Assembly: GCA_905233765.1 (NCBI GenBank)
Contig: CAJOCU010000002.1
Location: 114,274 to 178,273 of the forward strand
Source: an uncultured Bacteroidaceae bacterium
GTDB lineage: Bacteria > Bacteroidota > Bacteroidia > Bacteroidales > Bacteroidaceae
DNA length: 64,000 nt
Reading direction: 5' to 3'
The notes under the pieces were generated by a model. It searched no databases. It was not told the origin of the DNA and saw only the letters and a list, made by a program, of their open reading frames with translations. Shown here in pieces: positions 16,550-24,425 of this stretch (the first letter of the stretch is position 1; each line of letters begins with the position of its first letter). The position numbers were made by a program, and so were the translations under genes.

Positions 16550-17916
16550 AAACATTTAGAATTGGCGGTGTTCATCCCGCAGAGAATAAATTATCCGCTG
16601 CTCAGCCCATCAAGGTGGCAGCACTTCCTAAGCAGGCCGTGTTCTCGATGTTCCAGCACATCGGCGCTCCCGCTGTGCCCGTCGTCAAGAAAGGCGACGA
16701 GGTGAAGGTCGGCACGCTCCTGGGCGAAGCCGGCAAAGGACTCAGCGTCCCCGTCTTCTCCAGCGTCAGTGGCAAGGTCAACAAGGTGGATGCCGTACTT
16801 GATTCGAGCGGTACACGCCGTATGGCTGTTGTCGTGGATGTCGAAGGTGACGAATGGGAAGAGACCATCGACCGCTCCGATAAGCTCGTGACCTTCAAGG
16901 ACCTCGGCACGATTACTGCCGAGGAGGTTGTCAACCGCATCAAAGCTGCCGGCATCGTAGGTATGGGCGGCGCCACCTTCCCCACAGGCATCAAGCTCAT
17001 GCCCCCTCCCGGCACGAAGGCCGAGGCCATCATCGTGAATGCTGTCGAGTGTGAGCCTTACCTCACTGCCGACCATCGTCTGATGCTTGAGAAGCCCGAG
17101 CAAATCCTCGTGGGCATACAGCTCATCAAGCACGCCGTGAACTGCCCGAAGGCTTACATCGGCATCGAGATGAACAAGCCCGACGCCATCAAGCTCCTCA
17201 CCGATCTCCTCAAGGAGAAGGCCGCGCAGTACCCCGGCATCGAGGTTGTGCCCCTGAAAGTGAAATATCCGCAGGGCGGTGAGAAACAGCTCATCGACGC
17301 TGTCATCGGCCGTCAGGTGCCTGCACCTCCTGCATTGCCTATCAACGTTGGCGCCATCGTGCAAAACGTGGGAACGGTCTATGCCATCTACGAGGCTGTG
17401 ACCAAGAACAAACCCCTCATCGAACGCATCATCACCGTTACGGGTAAGAGCGTGAAGAACCCCTCGAACTTCCTTGCCCGCATCGGCACACCGATGCAGC
17501 AGCTCATCGACGAGGCTGGTGGTCTGCCCGAGGATACGGGTAAGATCATCGGCGGTGGTCCTATGATGGGACGAGCCCTGATGTCGCTCGAAGTGCCTGT
17601 CACCAAGGGTTCCAGCGGCCTGCTGCTGATGACGGAGAAGGAAAGCCGTCGCGGCGAGGTCAGCCCCTGCATCCGTTGTGCCAAGTGTGTCAGCGCCTGC
17701 CCCATGGGCCTCGAACCCTACCTCCTAGCTTCCTACACCCGCCTCAAGGACTGGGATGGCTGCGAGAAGAACGACGTCACCTCCTGCATCGAATGTGGCT
17801 CCTGCGCCTTCACCTGCCCCAGTAATAGACCGCTCCTCGACAACATCCGCGTCGCCAAGCAGACCGTCATGGGCATCATCAAGGCAAGGCATATGGAATC
17901 TATAACAAAGAAATAA
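16546..17916 (+). CDS. rnfC: RNF complex subunit C
   Basis: RnfC (456 residues) is the peripheral subunit that binds NADH/FMN and passes electrons to or from RnfB. It has the RnfC N-terminal barrel, the flavin/NADH-binding GMGGATFPTGIKL (about 139-151) with the VNAVECEPYLTADHRLM segment, an SLBB-like region, and two [4Fe-4S] motifs, CIRCAKCVSACPMGL and CIECGSCAFTCPSNRPL. It is translationally coupled to rnfB and followed by rnfD after seven bases. Confidence 0.96.
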   Translation: MKTFRIGGVHPAENKLSAAQPIKVAALPKQAVFSMFQHIGAPAVPVVKKGDEVKVGTLLGEAGKGLSVPVFSSVSGKVNKVDAVLDSSGTRRMAVVVDVEGDEWEETIDRSDKLVTFKDLGTITAEEVVNRIKAAGIVGMGGATFPTGIKLMPPPGTKAEAIIVNAVECEPYLTADHRLMLEKPEQILVGIQLIKHAVNCPKAYIGIEMNKPDAIKLLTDLLKEKAAQYPGIEVVPLKVKYPQGGEKQLIDAVIGRQVPAPPALPINVGAIVQNVGTVYAIYEAVTKNKPLIERIITVTGKSVKNPSNFLARIGTPMQQLIDEAGGLPEDTGKIIGGGPMMGRALMSLEVPVTKGSSGLLLMTEKESRRGEVSPCIRCAKCVSACPMGLEPYLLASYTRLKDWDGCEKNDVTSCIECGSCAFTCPSNRPLLDNIRVAKQTVMGIIKARHMESITKK

Positions 17917-17923
17917 CAGAAAA

Positions 17924-18901
17924 ATGAAACCAATTATATCTTTATCACCCCATGTCCACGGCGGCGACTCGGTGCAGAAGAACATGTACGGCGTGTGCAT
18001 TGCACTCGTGCCTGCACTCGTTGCCTCGCTCTACTTCTTCGGACTGGGGTCTGCCATCGTCCTGGCGACGTCTGTGGCAGCTTGCGTGTTCTTTGAGTGG
18101 GCCATCACACGCTTCATCCTCGGTCGTGAGAAGCTGACCATCTGCGACGGCTCTGCCATCCTCACCGGTCTGCTCCTCGGCTTCAACCTGCCCTCGAACC
18201 TTCCCATTTGGATCATCATCATCGGCGCCCTTGTGGCCATCGGCATCGGCAAGCTGACGTTCGGTGGCCTCGGCACCAATCCCTTCAACCCCGCCCTCGT
18301 CGGTCGTGTGTTCCTGCTCATCTCTTTCCCTGTGCAGATGACCACCTGGCCCGTCAGCGGTCAGATGGGCTATGTCGATGTGGAGACCGGTGCCACGCCC
18401 CTCTTTATCATGAAGGAGGCCATCAAGAACGGCGATGCCAGCCTCCTGAACCAGTTGCCCTCATCCCTCGACATGCTCCTGGGTCAGACGGGCGGTTCTC
18501 TGGGTGAGGTCAGCGCCCTGTGCCTGCTCATCGGCGGCATCTATATGCTCTGCCGCAAGATCATCACTTGGCACATCCCCGTCTCCATCCTTTGCACGGT
18601 CTTCGTGCTCGCAGGTCTCTTCCATCTCATCGACCCCAGCTACGCCAACCCCGTACAGGTCATCCTCTCGGGTGGTCTGATGCTCGGTGCCTGCTTCATG
18701 GCAACGGACTATGTCACCTCGCCCATGACCGGCAAGGGTCAGATCATCTACGGCGTTGCCATTGGTGTGCTGACGGTGCTCATCCGTGACTTCGGCTCCT
18801 ATCCCGAGGGTATGAGCTTCGCCATCCTCATCATGAACGGCTTCACACCGCTCATCAACACTTATGTCAAACCTAAACGCTTCGGGGAGGTCAAGAAATG
18901 A
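17924..18901 (+). CDS. rnfD: RNF complex subunit D
   Basis: RnfD is a 325-residue integral membrane protein, homologous to NqrB, with about nine hydrophobic helices. The covalent-FMN motif is intact as ETGATPL, with Thr158 as the expected attachment residue. Together with RnfG it carries the covalently bound flavins of the complex and forms part of the ion-translocating membrane core. Its last codons overlap the start of rnfG by four bases (18898-18901). Confidence 0.95.
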   Translation: MKPIISLSPHVHGGDSVQKNMYGVCIALVPALVASLYFFGLGSAIVLATSVAACVFFEWAITRFILGREKLTICDGSAILTGLLLGFNLPSNLPIWIIIIGALVAIGIGKLTFGGLGTNPFNPALVGRVFLLISFPVQMTTWPVSGQMGYVDVETGATPLFIMKEAIKNGDASLLNQLPSSLDMLLGQTGGSLGEVSALCLLIGGIYMLCRKIITWHIPVSILCTVFVLAGLFHLIDPSYANPVQVILSGGLMLGACFMATDYVTSPMTGKGQIIYGVAIGVLTVLIRDFGSYPEGMSFAILIMNGFTPLINTYVKPKRFGEVKK

Positions 18902-19509
18902 AAAAGCTACCATCTACACTTCCCAATATGCTCTGTGTGCTGACCCTCATCTCGGTCATCGCCGCTGGAGCATTGGCCTACGTGAATGAAGTAACGGCAG
19001 GCCCCATTGAAGAGAATAAAGCCCGTGTGCTGGCTGAGGGTATCAACTCTGTGCTGGGCGTTTCCGATGCCAAGGTGGAGAGTACCACTGAGGCCGAGGA
19101 TGCCAACGGCAATCCCGTCATCCTCTACGCCACAGACAAGGGCGTTGCCGTGCAGGCTATCGACCCCAACGGCTTCGGCGGCAAGCTGAAAGTGCTCGTC
19201 GGTTTCGACGATGCCGGTGCCATCAAGGGCTACACCGTCCTCGAACACGCTGAGACGCCGGGCCTCGGTGCCAAGGCAGGCTTCTGGTTCCAGAAGGGTG
19301 AGAAGGGCGACATCATCGGTAAGAACCCCGGCGAGAAGGAACTGACCGTCTCGAAGGACGGTGGCGACGTGGATGCCATCACCGCTTCCACCATCACCTC
19401 CCGTGCCTTCCTCCGTGCCGTCAACATAGCCTTCCATGCCTACGCCGCCGGCGCTGCCAATGCTGATGGCCAGACGGGCGCTTCAGCTCAGCAACAACCT
19501 AAAAACTAA
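18898..19509 (+). CDS. rnfG: RNF complex subunit G (FMN-binding)
   Basis: RnfG (203 residues) has one N-terminal membrane helix (MLCVLTLISVIAAGALAYV) and an FMN-binding domain outside the membrane. The covalent flavin motif, usually D-x-x-S/T-G-A-T-x-T, here reads DAITASTITS (159-168). The attachment threonine (T167) and the preceding threonine are kept, but Gly-Ala is changed to Ala-Ser. The FMN transferase Apd/ApbE would have to accept this variant. The gene overlaps rnfD and is followed by rnfE after eight bases. Confidence 0.93.
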   Translation: MKKLPSTLPNMLCVLTLISVIAAGALAYVNEVTAGPIEENKARVLAEGINSVLGVSDAKVESTTEAEDANGNPVILYATDKGVAVQAIDPNGFGGKLKVLVGFDDAGAIKGYTVLEHAETPGLGAKAGFWFQKGEKGDIIGKNPGEKELTVSKDGGDVDAITASTITSRAFLRAVNIAFHAYAAGAANADGQTGASAQQQPKN

Positions 19510-19517
19510 GAAGAAAT

Positions 19518-20102
19518 ATGAAATACATTAAGATCCTTTGGAATGGCATCCTCAAGGAGAACCCCACCTTCGTACTTCTCCTTGGTATGTGTCCCACGCT
19601 GGGAACCACTTCCAGCGCCATTAATGGTATGTCGATGGGCTTGGCAACGATGGCCGTGCTCATCTTCTCCAACCTCATCATCTCCTGCATCAAGAACCTC
19701 ATCCCCGATATGGTTCGCATCCCCTCGTACATCGTCGTGATTGCCAGCCTCGTCACAGCGCTGCAGATGATCATGCAAGCCTTCACACCGGAGGTGTATA
19801 AGACCCTCGGTCTGTTCATCCCGCTGATTGTGGTGAACTGCATCATCCTCGGTCGTGCCGAAGCCTTCGCTGCCAAGAACGGTCCCATCGAAAGCCTCTG
19901 TGACGGTATCGGTATCGGCTTGGGCTTCACCATCGCCCTGACGCTCCTCGGTGGTATCCGCGAGCTCCTGGGTACGGGCAAGCTCTTCGACACCGTCATC
20001 TACTCGGAGAACTACGGCATGCTCCTCTTCGTCCTCGCCCCCGGCGCCTTCATCGCCCTCGGATATCTGATTGCAGTGGTGAAGAAGGTGGCGAAGATAT
20101 AA
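19518..20102 (+). CDS. rnfE: RNF complex subunit E
   Basis: RnfE (194 residues) is one of the paired six-helix membrane subunits homologous to NqrD. Hallmarks are the N-terminal NPTFVLLLGMCPTLG, which holds the conserved cysteine, and VVNCIILGRAEAFAAKN with the second cysteine; these cysteines ligate the membrane [2Fe-2S] cluster between RnfA and RnfE. The glycine-rich RELLGTGKLFDT loop is also present. Confidence 0.95.
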   Translation: MKYIKILWNGILKENPTFVLLLGMCPTLGTTSSAINGMSMGLATMAVLIFSNLIISCIKNLIPDMVRIPSYIVVIASLVTALQMIMQAFTPEVYKTLGLFIPLIVVNCIILGRAEAFAAKNGPIESLCDGIGIGLGFTIALTLLGGIRELLGTGKLFDTVIYSENYGMLLFVLAPGAFIALGYLIAVVKKVAKI

Positions 20103-20131
20103 CTTTAAACATTAAACATTAAACTTAAAGT

Positions 20132-20749
20132 ATGGCATACTTACTCATATTTTTCTCGGCCATCTTCGTCAACAACATCGTGTTCTCGCAGTTCCTCGGA
20201 ATCTGCCCGTTCCTCGGTGTGTCGAAGAAAGTGGACACCGCGCTCGGTATGTCCGCTGCTGTGGCTTTCGTGTTGACCATCGCTACGATTGTCACCTATC
20301 TCATTCAGATCCTGCTCGTCAAGTACCAGTTGGAGTACCTGCAGACCATTGCCTTCATCCTCGTCATCGCCGCCCTCGTGCAGATGGTGGAGATCATCCT
20401 GAAGAAGGTGTCGCCCGCGTTGTACCAGGCCCTCGGCGTGTTCCTGCCCCTGATTACCACGAACTGCGCCATCCTCGGCGTCGCCATCCTCGTGGCACAG
20501 GGCACCTACAACGCACAGGGCATGGAGCCCAACCTGCTCACCGGCGTCGTCTATGCCGTCAGCACCGCCCTCGGCTTCGGCCTGGCGCTGACCATCTTCG
20601 CTGCCATCCGTGAGCAGCTGGCCATGATGGATATCCCCAAGGGTATGCAGGGGATGCCCATCGCCCTCGTCGTTGCCGGCCTGCTGGCCATGGCCTTCAT
20701 GGGCTTCGGCGGTGTCGATAACGGCCTCGCCAAGGTCTTCGGAATCTGA
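20132..20749 (+). CDS. rnfA: RNF complex subunit A
   Basis: RnfA (205 residues) is the inverted-topology partner of RnfE and is homologous to NqrE. It shows NNIVFSQFLGICPFLGVSKK and ITTNCAILGVAI, each with the conserved cysteine of the intramembrane iron-sulfur centre, and five to six hydrophobic helices. It is the last gene of the rnf operon; a 26-bp near-perfect hairpin follows five bases after the stop. Its leader is the TTTAAACATTAAAC-type repeat seen before several genes here. Confidence 0.95.
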   Translation: MAYLLIFFSAIFVNNIVFSQFLGICPFLGVSKKVDTALGMSAAVAFVLTIATIVTYLIQILLVKYQLEYLQTIAFILVIAALVQMVEIILKKVSPALYQALGVFLPLITTNCAILGVAILVAQGTYNAQGMEPNLLTGVVYAVSTALGFGLALTIFAAIREQLAMMDIPKGMQGMPIALVVAGLLAMAFMGFGGVDNGLAKVFGI

Positions 20750-20753
20750 TAGT

Positions 20754-20820
20754 GACTTATACAGAAAAGGTACACATGATTTAACAGATGAATTCATGTG
20801 TACCTTTTCTGTATTAAGTC
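20754..20820. terminator. Very long hairpin after the rnf operon
   Basis: The arm 20754-20779 and its inverted copy 20794-20820 pair over 26 bp with a single bulged base and a 14-base loop. The paired core includes AAAAGGTACAC/GTGTACCTTTT. No T-run follows the right arm, so it may be a processing or mRNA-stabilising structure rather than a classical terminator. Confidence 0.7.
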
Positions 20821-20832
20821 AAATAAGATGGA

Positions 20833-21435
20833 ATGATGATAAAAGTGAATTTACAGAAAAGCCTTCTCGTGGCAGCGGCGATGCTGCTGAGCTGCGCCAT
20901 GTCCACACGGGCGCAAGTGTCACTCGCCGGACATACCTACTACAACGCCAACATCATGGCCGGGCTTATGGACGAGGCCCTAAAAGATGTGGACCAGAAG
21001 ATGGCGGCGGCACGCAAGAAGGCACTCGCCGAGGGCGAGAAAAAGAAAGGGCGCCAGCTGACAGCCGACGAACTGAAGGAGCTCGACGAGCGCATCGCAG
21101 AGTCCAAGAAGCTGCTCACTGCCATCAGGAAAGGGACGCGTACAGAGATCACCATCGTATTCAAGACCCATAAGGATATGGTCATGAAAGCCGATATGAA
21201 AATCAGCGAAGAAGCCATGAAGGCCGCTGGCATTAACTGGCTCAAGCGTAAGGCCATGAAGGCGGCGATGGCCGTGGCGCCCAAGTCACAGAAAGGGACC
21301 TACGTGGTGCAGGGCGATCTCGTCATTCTGGACGACGGCGAGGAGAAGGACACGCTCCGCCTCAGTCCCGATGCCAAACACCTCTACGGCGTCTTCGACA
21401 AAGATACCAAATACACGCTAACTCGCACGAAGTAA
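20833..21435 (+). CDS. Small secreted protein of unknown function
   Basis: The 200-residue protein has a signal peptide (core LLVAAAMLLSCAMSTRAQ, cleavage after Ala). The mature part begins with VSLAGHTYYNANIM, continues through a Lys/Glu-rich helical middle (GEKKKGRQLTADELKELDER, then AESKKLLTAIRKGTR) and ends in a beta-rich region (TYVVQGDLVILDDGEEKD, then LRLSPDAKHLYGVFDKDTKY). It has no recognised domain. The C-terminal part resembles small lipocalin-like stress proteins in layout only. It is separated from rnf by the long hairpin and has its own terminator downstream. Confidence 0.7.
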   Translation: MMIKVNLQKSLLVAAAMLLSCAMSTRAQVSLAGHTYYNANIMAGLMDEALKDVDQKMAAARKKALAEGEKKKGRQLTADELKELDERIAESKKLLTAIRKGTRTEITIVFKTHKDMVMKADMKISEEAMKAAGINWLKRKAMKAAMAVAPKSQKGTYVVQGDLVILDDGEEKDTLRLSPDAKHLYGVFDKDTKYTLTRTK

Positions 21436-21455
21436 AGATTAACATAACTATTCAA

Positions 21456-21489
21456 CGCGCCCTGCAACTCCATTGAGCTGCAGGGCGCG
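21456..21489 (+). terminator. GC-rich terminator hairpin
   Basis: CGCGCCCTGCA (21456-21466) pairs perfectly with TGCAGGGCGCG (21479-21489). The stem continues past one A-C mismatch with CTC/GAG and a four-base loop. It follows the secreted-protein gene by 20 bases and faces the convergent small ORF. Confidence 0.75.
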
Positions 21490-21539
21490 CCTTACAATCA
21501 TATTTATTATTTCTTATTTCTAAGCATTGCGCTCGCTGG

Positions 21540-21704
21540 TTACTCGCCCCAGATGTCCCAGTCGTTTTGTTCCTTGCTCATGGCAGCGCTGGTGGCGTCA
21601 CCATCGTAGAACGTGGCGCCGCTGGTTGTAAGGGAGCCAGCGATGGGCATGCTCTGCTCCAGCTTGTGTGCCGCTGTCTGCGGCTGCATATATGTCTTTT
21701 TCAT
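21540..21704 (-). CDS. 54-residue small protein of Prevotella type
   Basis: The frame runs from ATG 21704-21702 to TAA 21542-21540 and starts MKKTYMQPQTAAHKLEQSM. It ends in the acidic/aromatic EQNDWDIWGE. Small proteins with an MKKxYxxPxT start and a DWDxWGE-like end are frequent in Prevotella genomes, usually near secreted or polysaccharide genes. There is no clear signal peptide and function is unknown. It lies 72 bases downstream of the 766-residue secreted protein gene on the same strand, separated by a GC-rich hairpin, and may be co-transcribed with it. Confidence 0.6.
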   Translation of the reverse strand: MKKTYMQPQTAAHKLEQSMPIAGSLTTSGATFYDGDATSAAMSKEQNDWDIWGE

Positions 21705-21730
21705 TATTTTGCTGTTTAACTTGTTAACTT

Positions 21731-21775
21731 GAGGACCCGAGCCCCTCCCTGACGGGAGGGGGCTGGGGGTGGGTC
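21731..21775. repeat. GC-rich hairpin repeat between two minus-strand genes
   Basis: AGCCCCTCCC (21740-21749) pairs with GGGAGGGGGCT (21754-21764, one extra G), flanked by GGACCC and GGGTC that can extend the pairing. It resembles the 4044-4166 element and could act as an attenuator before the 54-residue ORF. Confidence 0.5.
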
Positions 21776-21776
21776 T

Positions 21777-24077
21777 TTACTTTACCAATACCTTTTTACC
21801 ATTCACGATGTTCACACCCTTCTGCAGACGGCTCATGCGCTGACCTGCGAGGTTGTAGATGGCAGAATCCTGAACCCTGAACTCAGACCCCTGAACCGAT
21901 TCAATAGCGGTTGCATCATCGAAAGCCGGAAGCTCAATGAAGCCCTTTGCAGCAGCTTCTGTAATCTGGATATACGCACGATTGGCAGCCACTGTCTGAC
22001 CATTAGCTCTGTAGAAGCCAACCACTCCGCCGACGTTGTTCAGGATGTAATTGTGATTGCTACCAGAAACGGACGCAACAGCTGCACCTGTACCTGCCTT
22101 GAAGACATTGCCATCAACATCATCGGCTGCACCATCAAGGACTGGTACATATTCAGTCGCACCTTTATCTTTGTAAAGAAGTACACCCGTATTTGCAGGA
22201 ACCTTATAGATACGTGTGAAAGTTACGCCTGTCGTACCATTAGCCTTGGCGATATATGCATTGATTGAAGCATCATTGAAGTCAAGTGGTAAGTCGCTGA
22301 CAAATGTAGCATAGCTTGCAGAAGATACAGTCACAGGAACATCAGAAACGGTTGTGCAATAATGAGATGTAGAAATTGTATTGTATGTAACATCCACACT
22401 CCAAATACGAGCTGCTCCTGTTACATGAATATATATTGTTTTTGATGTGCCATTTGCACTAATCGTTAGATAGTTGTCTACTATTGCTGATGATGCTGCA
22501 GATCCGCATGCACCTGAATTAGTATCTTGCACTTTATCCAAATTTACAGTTCCAGAGAATGCACCATGTTTGCTGATGTCATCAATACCACCCTTTTCAT
22601 TAGTTGTATTAGATATCTTTACCTTCACTCCTGTGATGTTTTGTGGAGCAACAGCCTTAATATAGACATCATTGTCACTCTTCAACTGAATCCAGTGACG
22701 GGTTGCATTTGTAATACATCTTGCGCCCCAAGTCATTCCTTCTGAGGTATCACTATAAGTTGCCTCAGAGTCAGCATATCCCATAGCTGTTGCTGCAAAA
22801 TTACTGGCTATTTCGTCACCTGTCAGATGGGTTGTTGTAGGAGTTTTGGTATCTACAGCAAAGACTGCATAATAGGTAATATCGGCAGAACTTGTACCTG
22901 AGGTTACATAGTCATTGGGATCTGTGTCCGTTAAAGCCAGTGTTGAAGTACGCCAGCCCTTGAATGTATATCCCATAGGAACACCACTTGCAGGGGCAGA
23001 AAAGTCCAAAGCGTCACCTTCAGCTACATTCACTATCGTTTCATTTCCATTCACACTATATGTGATTGCATGGGTTGTAACTTCATCGAATGTTGCCGTC
23101 AAGGTTACATTAGCTGTACCCATCGTAAGCGTAGTTGGGTTGTCGGTTGTGCTGGAAATAGATGCACCAGTACCCGATACAGACCAGCTCTTGAACTTAT
23201 ATCCCGATTTGGCAGCTGCTGTAATGTCTGTGGTTCCGCCTTCATACAATGAAGAAACAGCATCGAATGTACCTGCTCCAACAGGGTCAGCCACACAAGA
23301 AATGGTGTGAGTAGGAATGGCTTCGAAATTTACACGAACTGTGCAATTTGATGTTGGGGTTACGTTAAGAGTATTGCTATAACCAACATGTGAAACTGTA
23401 GCAGTACCGGAAGTGACAGTATAACCATCAGAACCACTAGCTACGCGATAACCTGTTTCAGGAGCTGCGGTAATAGTTGTTGTTCCTGAAACTGTACCAT
23501 AACTAACATTGTTTGAAACCGCTGTTACGGTATAGGCAGGCTCTTCGTAGCTCAACGAGAATGAATAGTAACGGACATTATAACTTGGCTCCTTGGTGTG
23601 ATATATTTTCACACCATATGCATCAGTAGCTAAAGCTGTTGACATTGTGGCAGAAAAACTAGAACCGGTCGTGCTCGTGATTTTGGTTGTCACAACAACG
23701 GCAGAGCCATCTATATCTTTTCCAGTTTTGTCAACATAACAAACATATACGCTGTTGGTTAAAGGGTCTTTTGTTGTTCCACCTCCAAGTGTTGCTGCAA
23801 ACGTGACTGTTCCAGGAGTGGACGTAAATAATTTGGTTGAGGTGTGATATAAGGTCAGAGAACGCACGGTTCCGCTACCATCTTGATAATAGCCACTTTT
23901 TGATTCGGCTTCAGCAGTGAATGTGTAGCCAGTAGTATAAGTGTTAATAGAACTACTTCTTGAGAAAGAAATTTTGGTCGTTGGTGTCGCCCACGCCGTC
24001 CCGTTCGCGACGGCACACAACACTGCTACGAGCATGGCGACTCGTAGTTTGATTGAATTGAGTAATTTTTGTTTCAT
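21777..24077 (-). CDS. Large secreted repeat protein with InlB-like repeats and C-terminal sorting-type tail
   Basis: The 766-residue protein has a signal peptide (LRVAMLVAVLCAVANGTAWA), a Ser/Thr-rich N-terminal region and beta-repeats at about 175-410. Segments such as ITAAAKSGYKFKSWSVSG and DFSAPASGVPMGYTFKGWRT are typical of divergent InlB/Listeria-Bacteroides repeats. A beta-sandwich-like region follows, and the end reads IYNLAGQRMSRLQKGVNIVN with GKKVLVK, the short C-terminal tail found on many Prevotella exported proteins. Just before the tail, about residues 727-740 (QGSEFRVQDS) are encoded by a tandem DNA repeat (21870-21897). The gene uses lower GC and more varied codons than its neighbours. 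A surface adhesin or fibre-binding role is plausible but unproven. Confidence 0.75.
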   Translation of the reverse strand: MKQKLLNSIKLRVAMLVAVLCAVANGTAWATPTTKISFSRSSSINTYTTGYTFTAEAESKSGYYQDGSGTVRSLTLYHTSTKLFTSTPGTVTFAATLGGGTTKDPLTNSVYVCYVDKTGKDIDGSAVVVTTKITSTTGSSFSATMSTALATDAYGVKIYHTKEPSYNVRYYSFSLSYEEPAYTVTAVSNNVSYGTVSGTTTITAAPETGYRVASGSDGYTVTSGTATVSHVGYSNTLNVTPTSNCTVRVNFEAIPTHTISCVADPVGAGTFDAVSSLYEGGTTDITAAAKSGYKFKSWSVSGTGASISSTTDNPTTLTMGTANVTLTATFDEVTTHAITYSVNGNETIVNVAEGDALDFSAPASGVPMGYTFKGWRTSTLALTDTDPNDYVTSGTSSADITYYAVFAVDTKTPTTTHLTGDEIASNFAATAMGYADSEATYSDTSEGMTWGARCITNATRHWIQLKSDNDVYIKAVAPQNITGVKVKISNTTNEKGGIDDISKHGAFSGTVNLDKVQDTNSGACGSAASSAIVDNYLTISANGTSKTIYIHVTGAARIWSVDVTYNTISTSHYCTTVSDVPVTVSSASYATFVSDLPLDFNDASINAYIAKANGTTGVTFTRIYKVPANTGVLLYKDKGATEYVPVLDGAADDVDGNVFKAGTGAAVASVSGSNHNYILNNVGGVVGFYRANGQTVAANRAYIQITEAAAKGFIELPAFDDATAIESVQGSEFRVQDSAIYNLAGQRMSRLQKGVNIVNGKKVLVK

Positions 24078-24110
24078 TGTTTGATAAAGTTTTAGATATG
24101 AGTTAAAAAT

Positions 24111-24194
24111 TTATAGTCCAGTGGAAAGGGTATAAAGAAATGCTACGAGCATAACGGCTCGTAGCCTCAAAGAATTGAGTAATCGATGGTTCAT
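24111..24194 (-). pseudogene. Truncated duplicate of the secreted protein's signal-peptide region (27-codon leader ORF)
   Basis: From ATG 24194 the minus strand encodes MNHRLLNSLRLRAVMLVAFL and stops after 27 codons at 24111. This is clearly a copy of MKQKLLNSIKLRVAMLVAVL, the start of the downstream 766-residue protein. The flanking DNA (GATATGAGTTA and neighbouring bases) is also duplicated. The only good promoter lies upstream of this copy, so it is transcribed as the first part of the same mRNA. It could be a remnant of tandem duplication or a functional leader peptide. Confidence 0.7.
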
Positions 24195-24240
24195 TATTTT
24201 GGTAAAGATATGAGTTAGAAGTAATTTTCAAAATCGGGTG

Positions 24241-24272
24241 CAAAATTACACAATCGGTGGCTTATAAGCAAA
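24241..24272 (-). promoter_or_regulatory. Promoter for the leader ORF and large secreted protein
   Basis: On the minus strand TTTG (24272-24269) and TAATTTTG (24248-24241) are separated by 20 bases, a full consensus match. Transcription would begin near 24234, 40 bases before the leader ORF and about 157 before the main gene. Confidence 0.75.
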
Positions 24273-24342
24273 TTTCCTAAGTTGTTTTTTTCAAAAAACT
24301 CTCATTAATGAATCTTTGCGTCTTTGCGTTGAAAGATGATGT

Positions 24343-24396
24343 CAGCAGCGCTCTGCTGTGAAGACCGTGGTCTTGCGGGCTTAAGACCGCCGTCTT
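24343..24396. other. Three small perfect hairpins in the intergenic region
   Basis: Perfect inverted repeats follow one another: CAGCAG-CGCT-CTGCTG (24343-24358), AAGACC-GT-GGTCTT (24361-24374) and AAGAC-CGCC-GTCTT (24383-24396). The last two share the same arm sequence, which suggests duplicated protein-binding sites or RNA stem-loops. No gene is present in this part of the 24195-24586 gap. Confidence 0.5.
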
Positions 24397-24425
24397 GTGC
24401 CCTGAAAACCGAAAGTGGGGAGGGA

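Noticed and set aside
24290..24335. CTTTGCG-type direct repeats as a promoter
   Set aside because: Two short CTTTGCG copies lack the TA at the proper place on the plus strand and no plus-strand gene follows.
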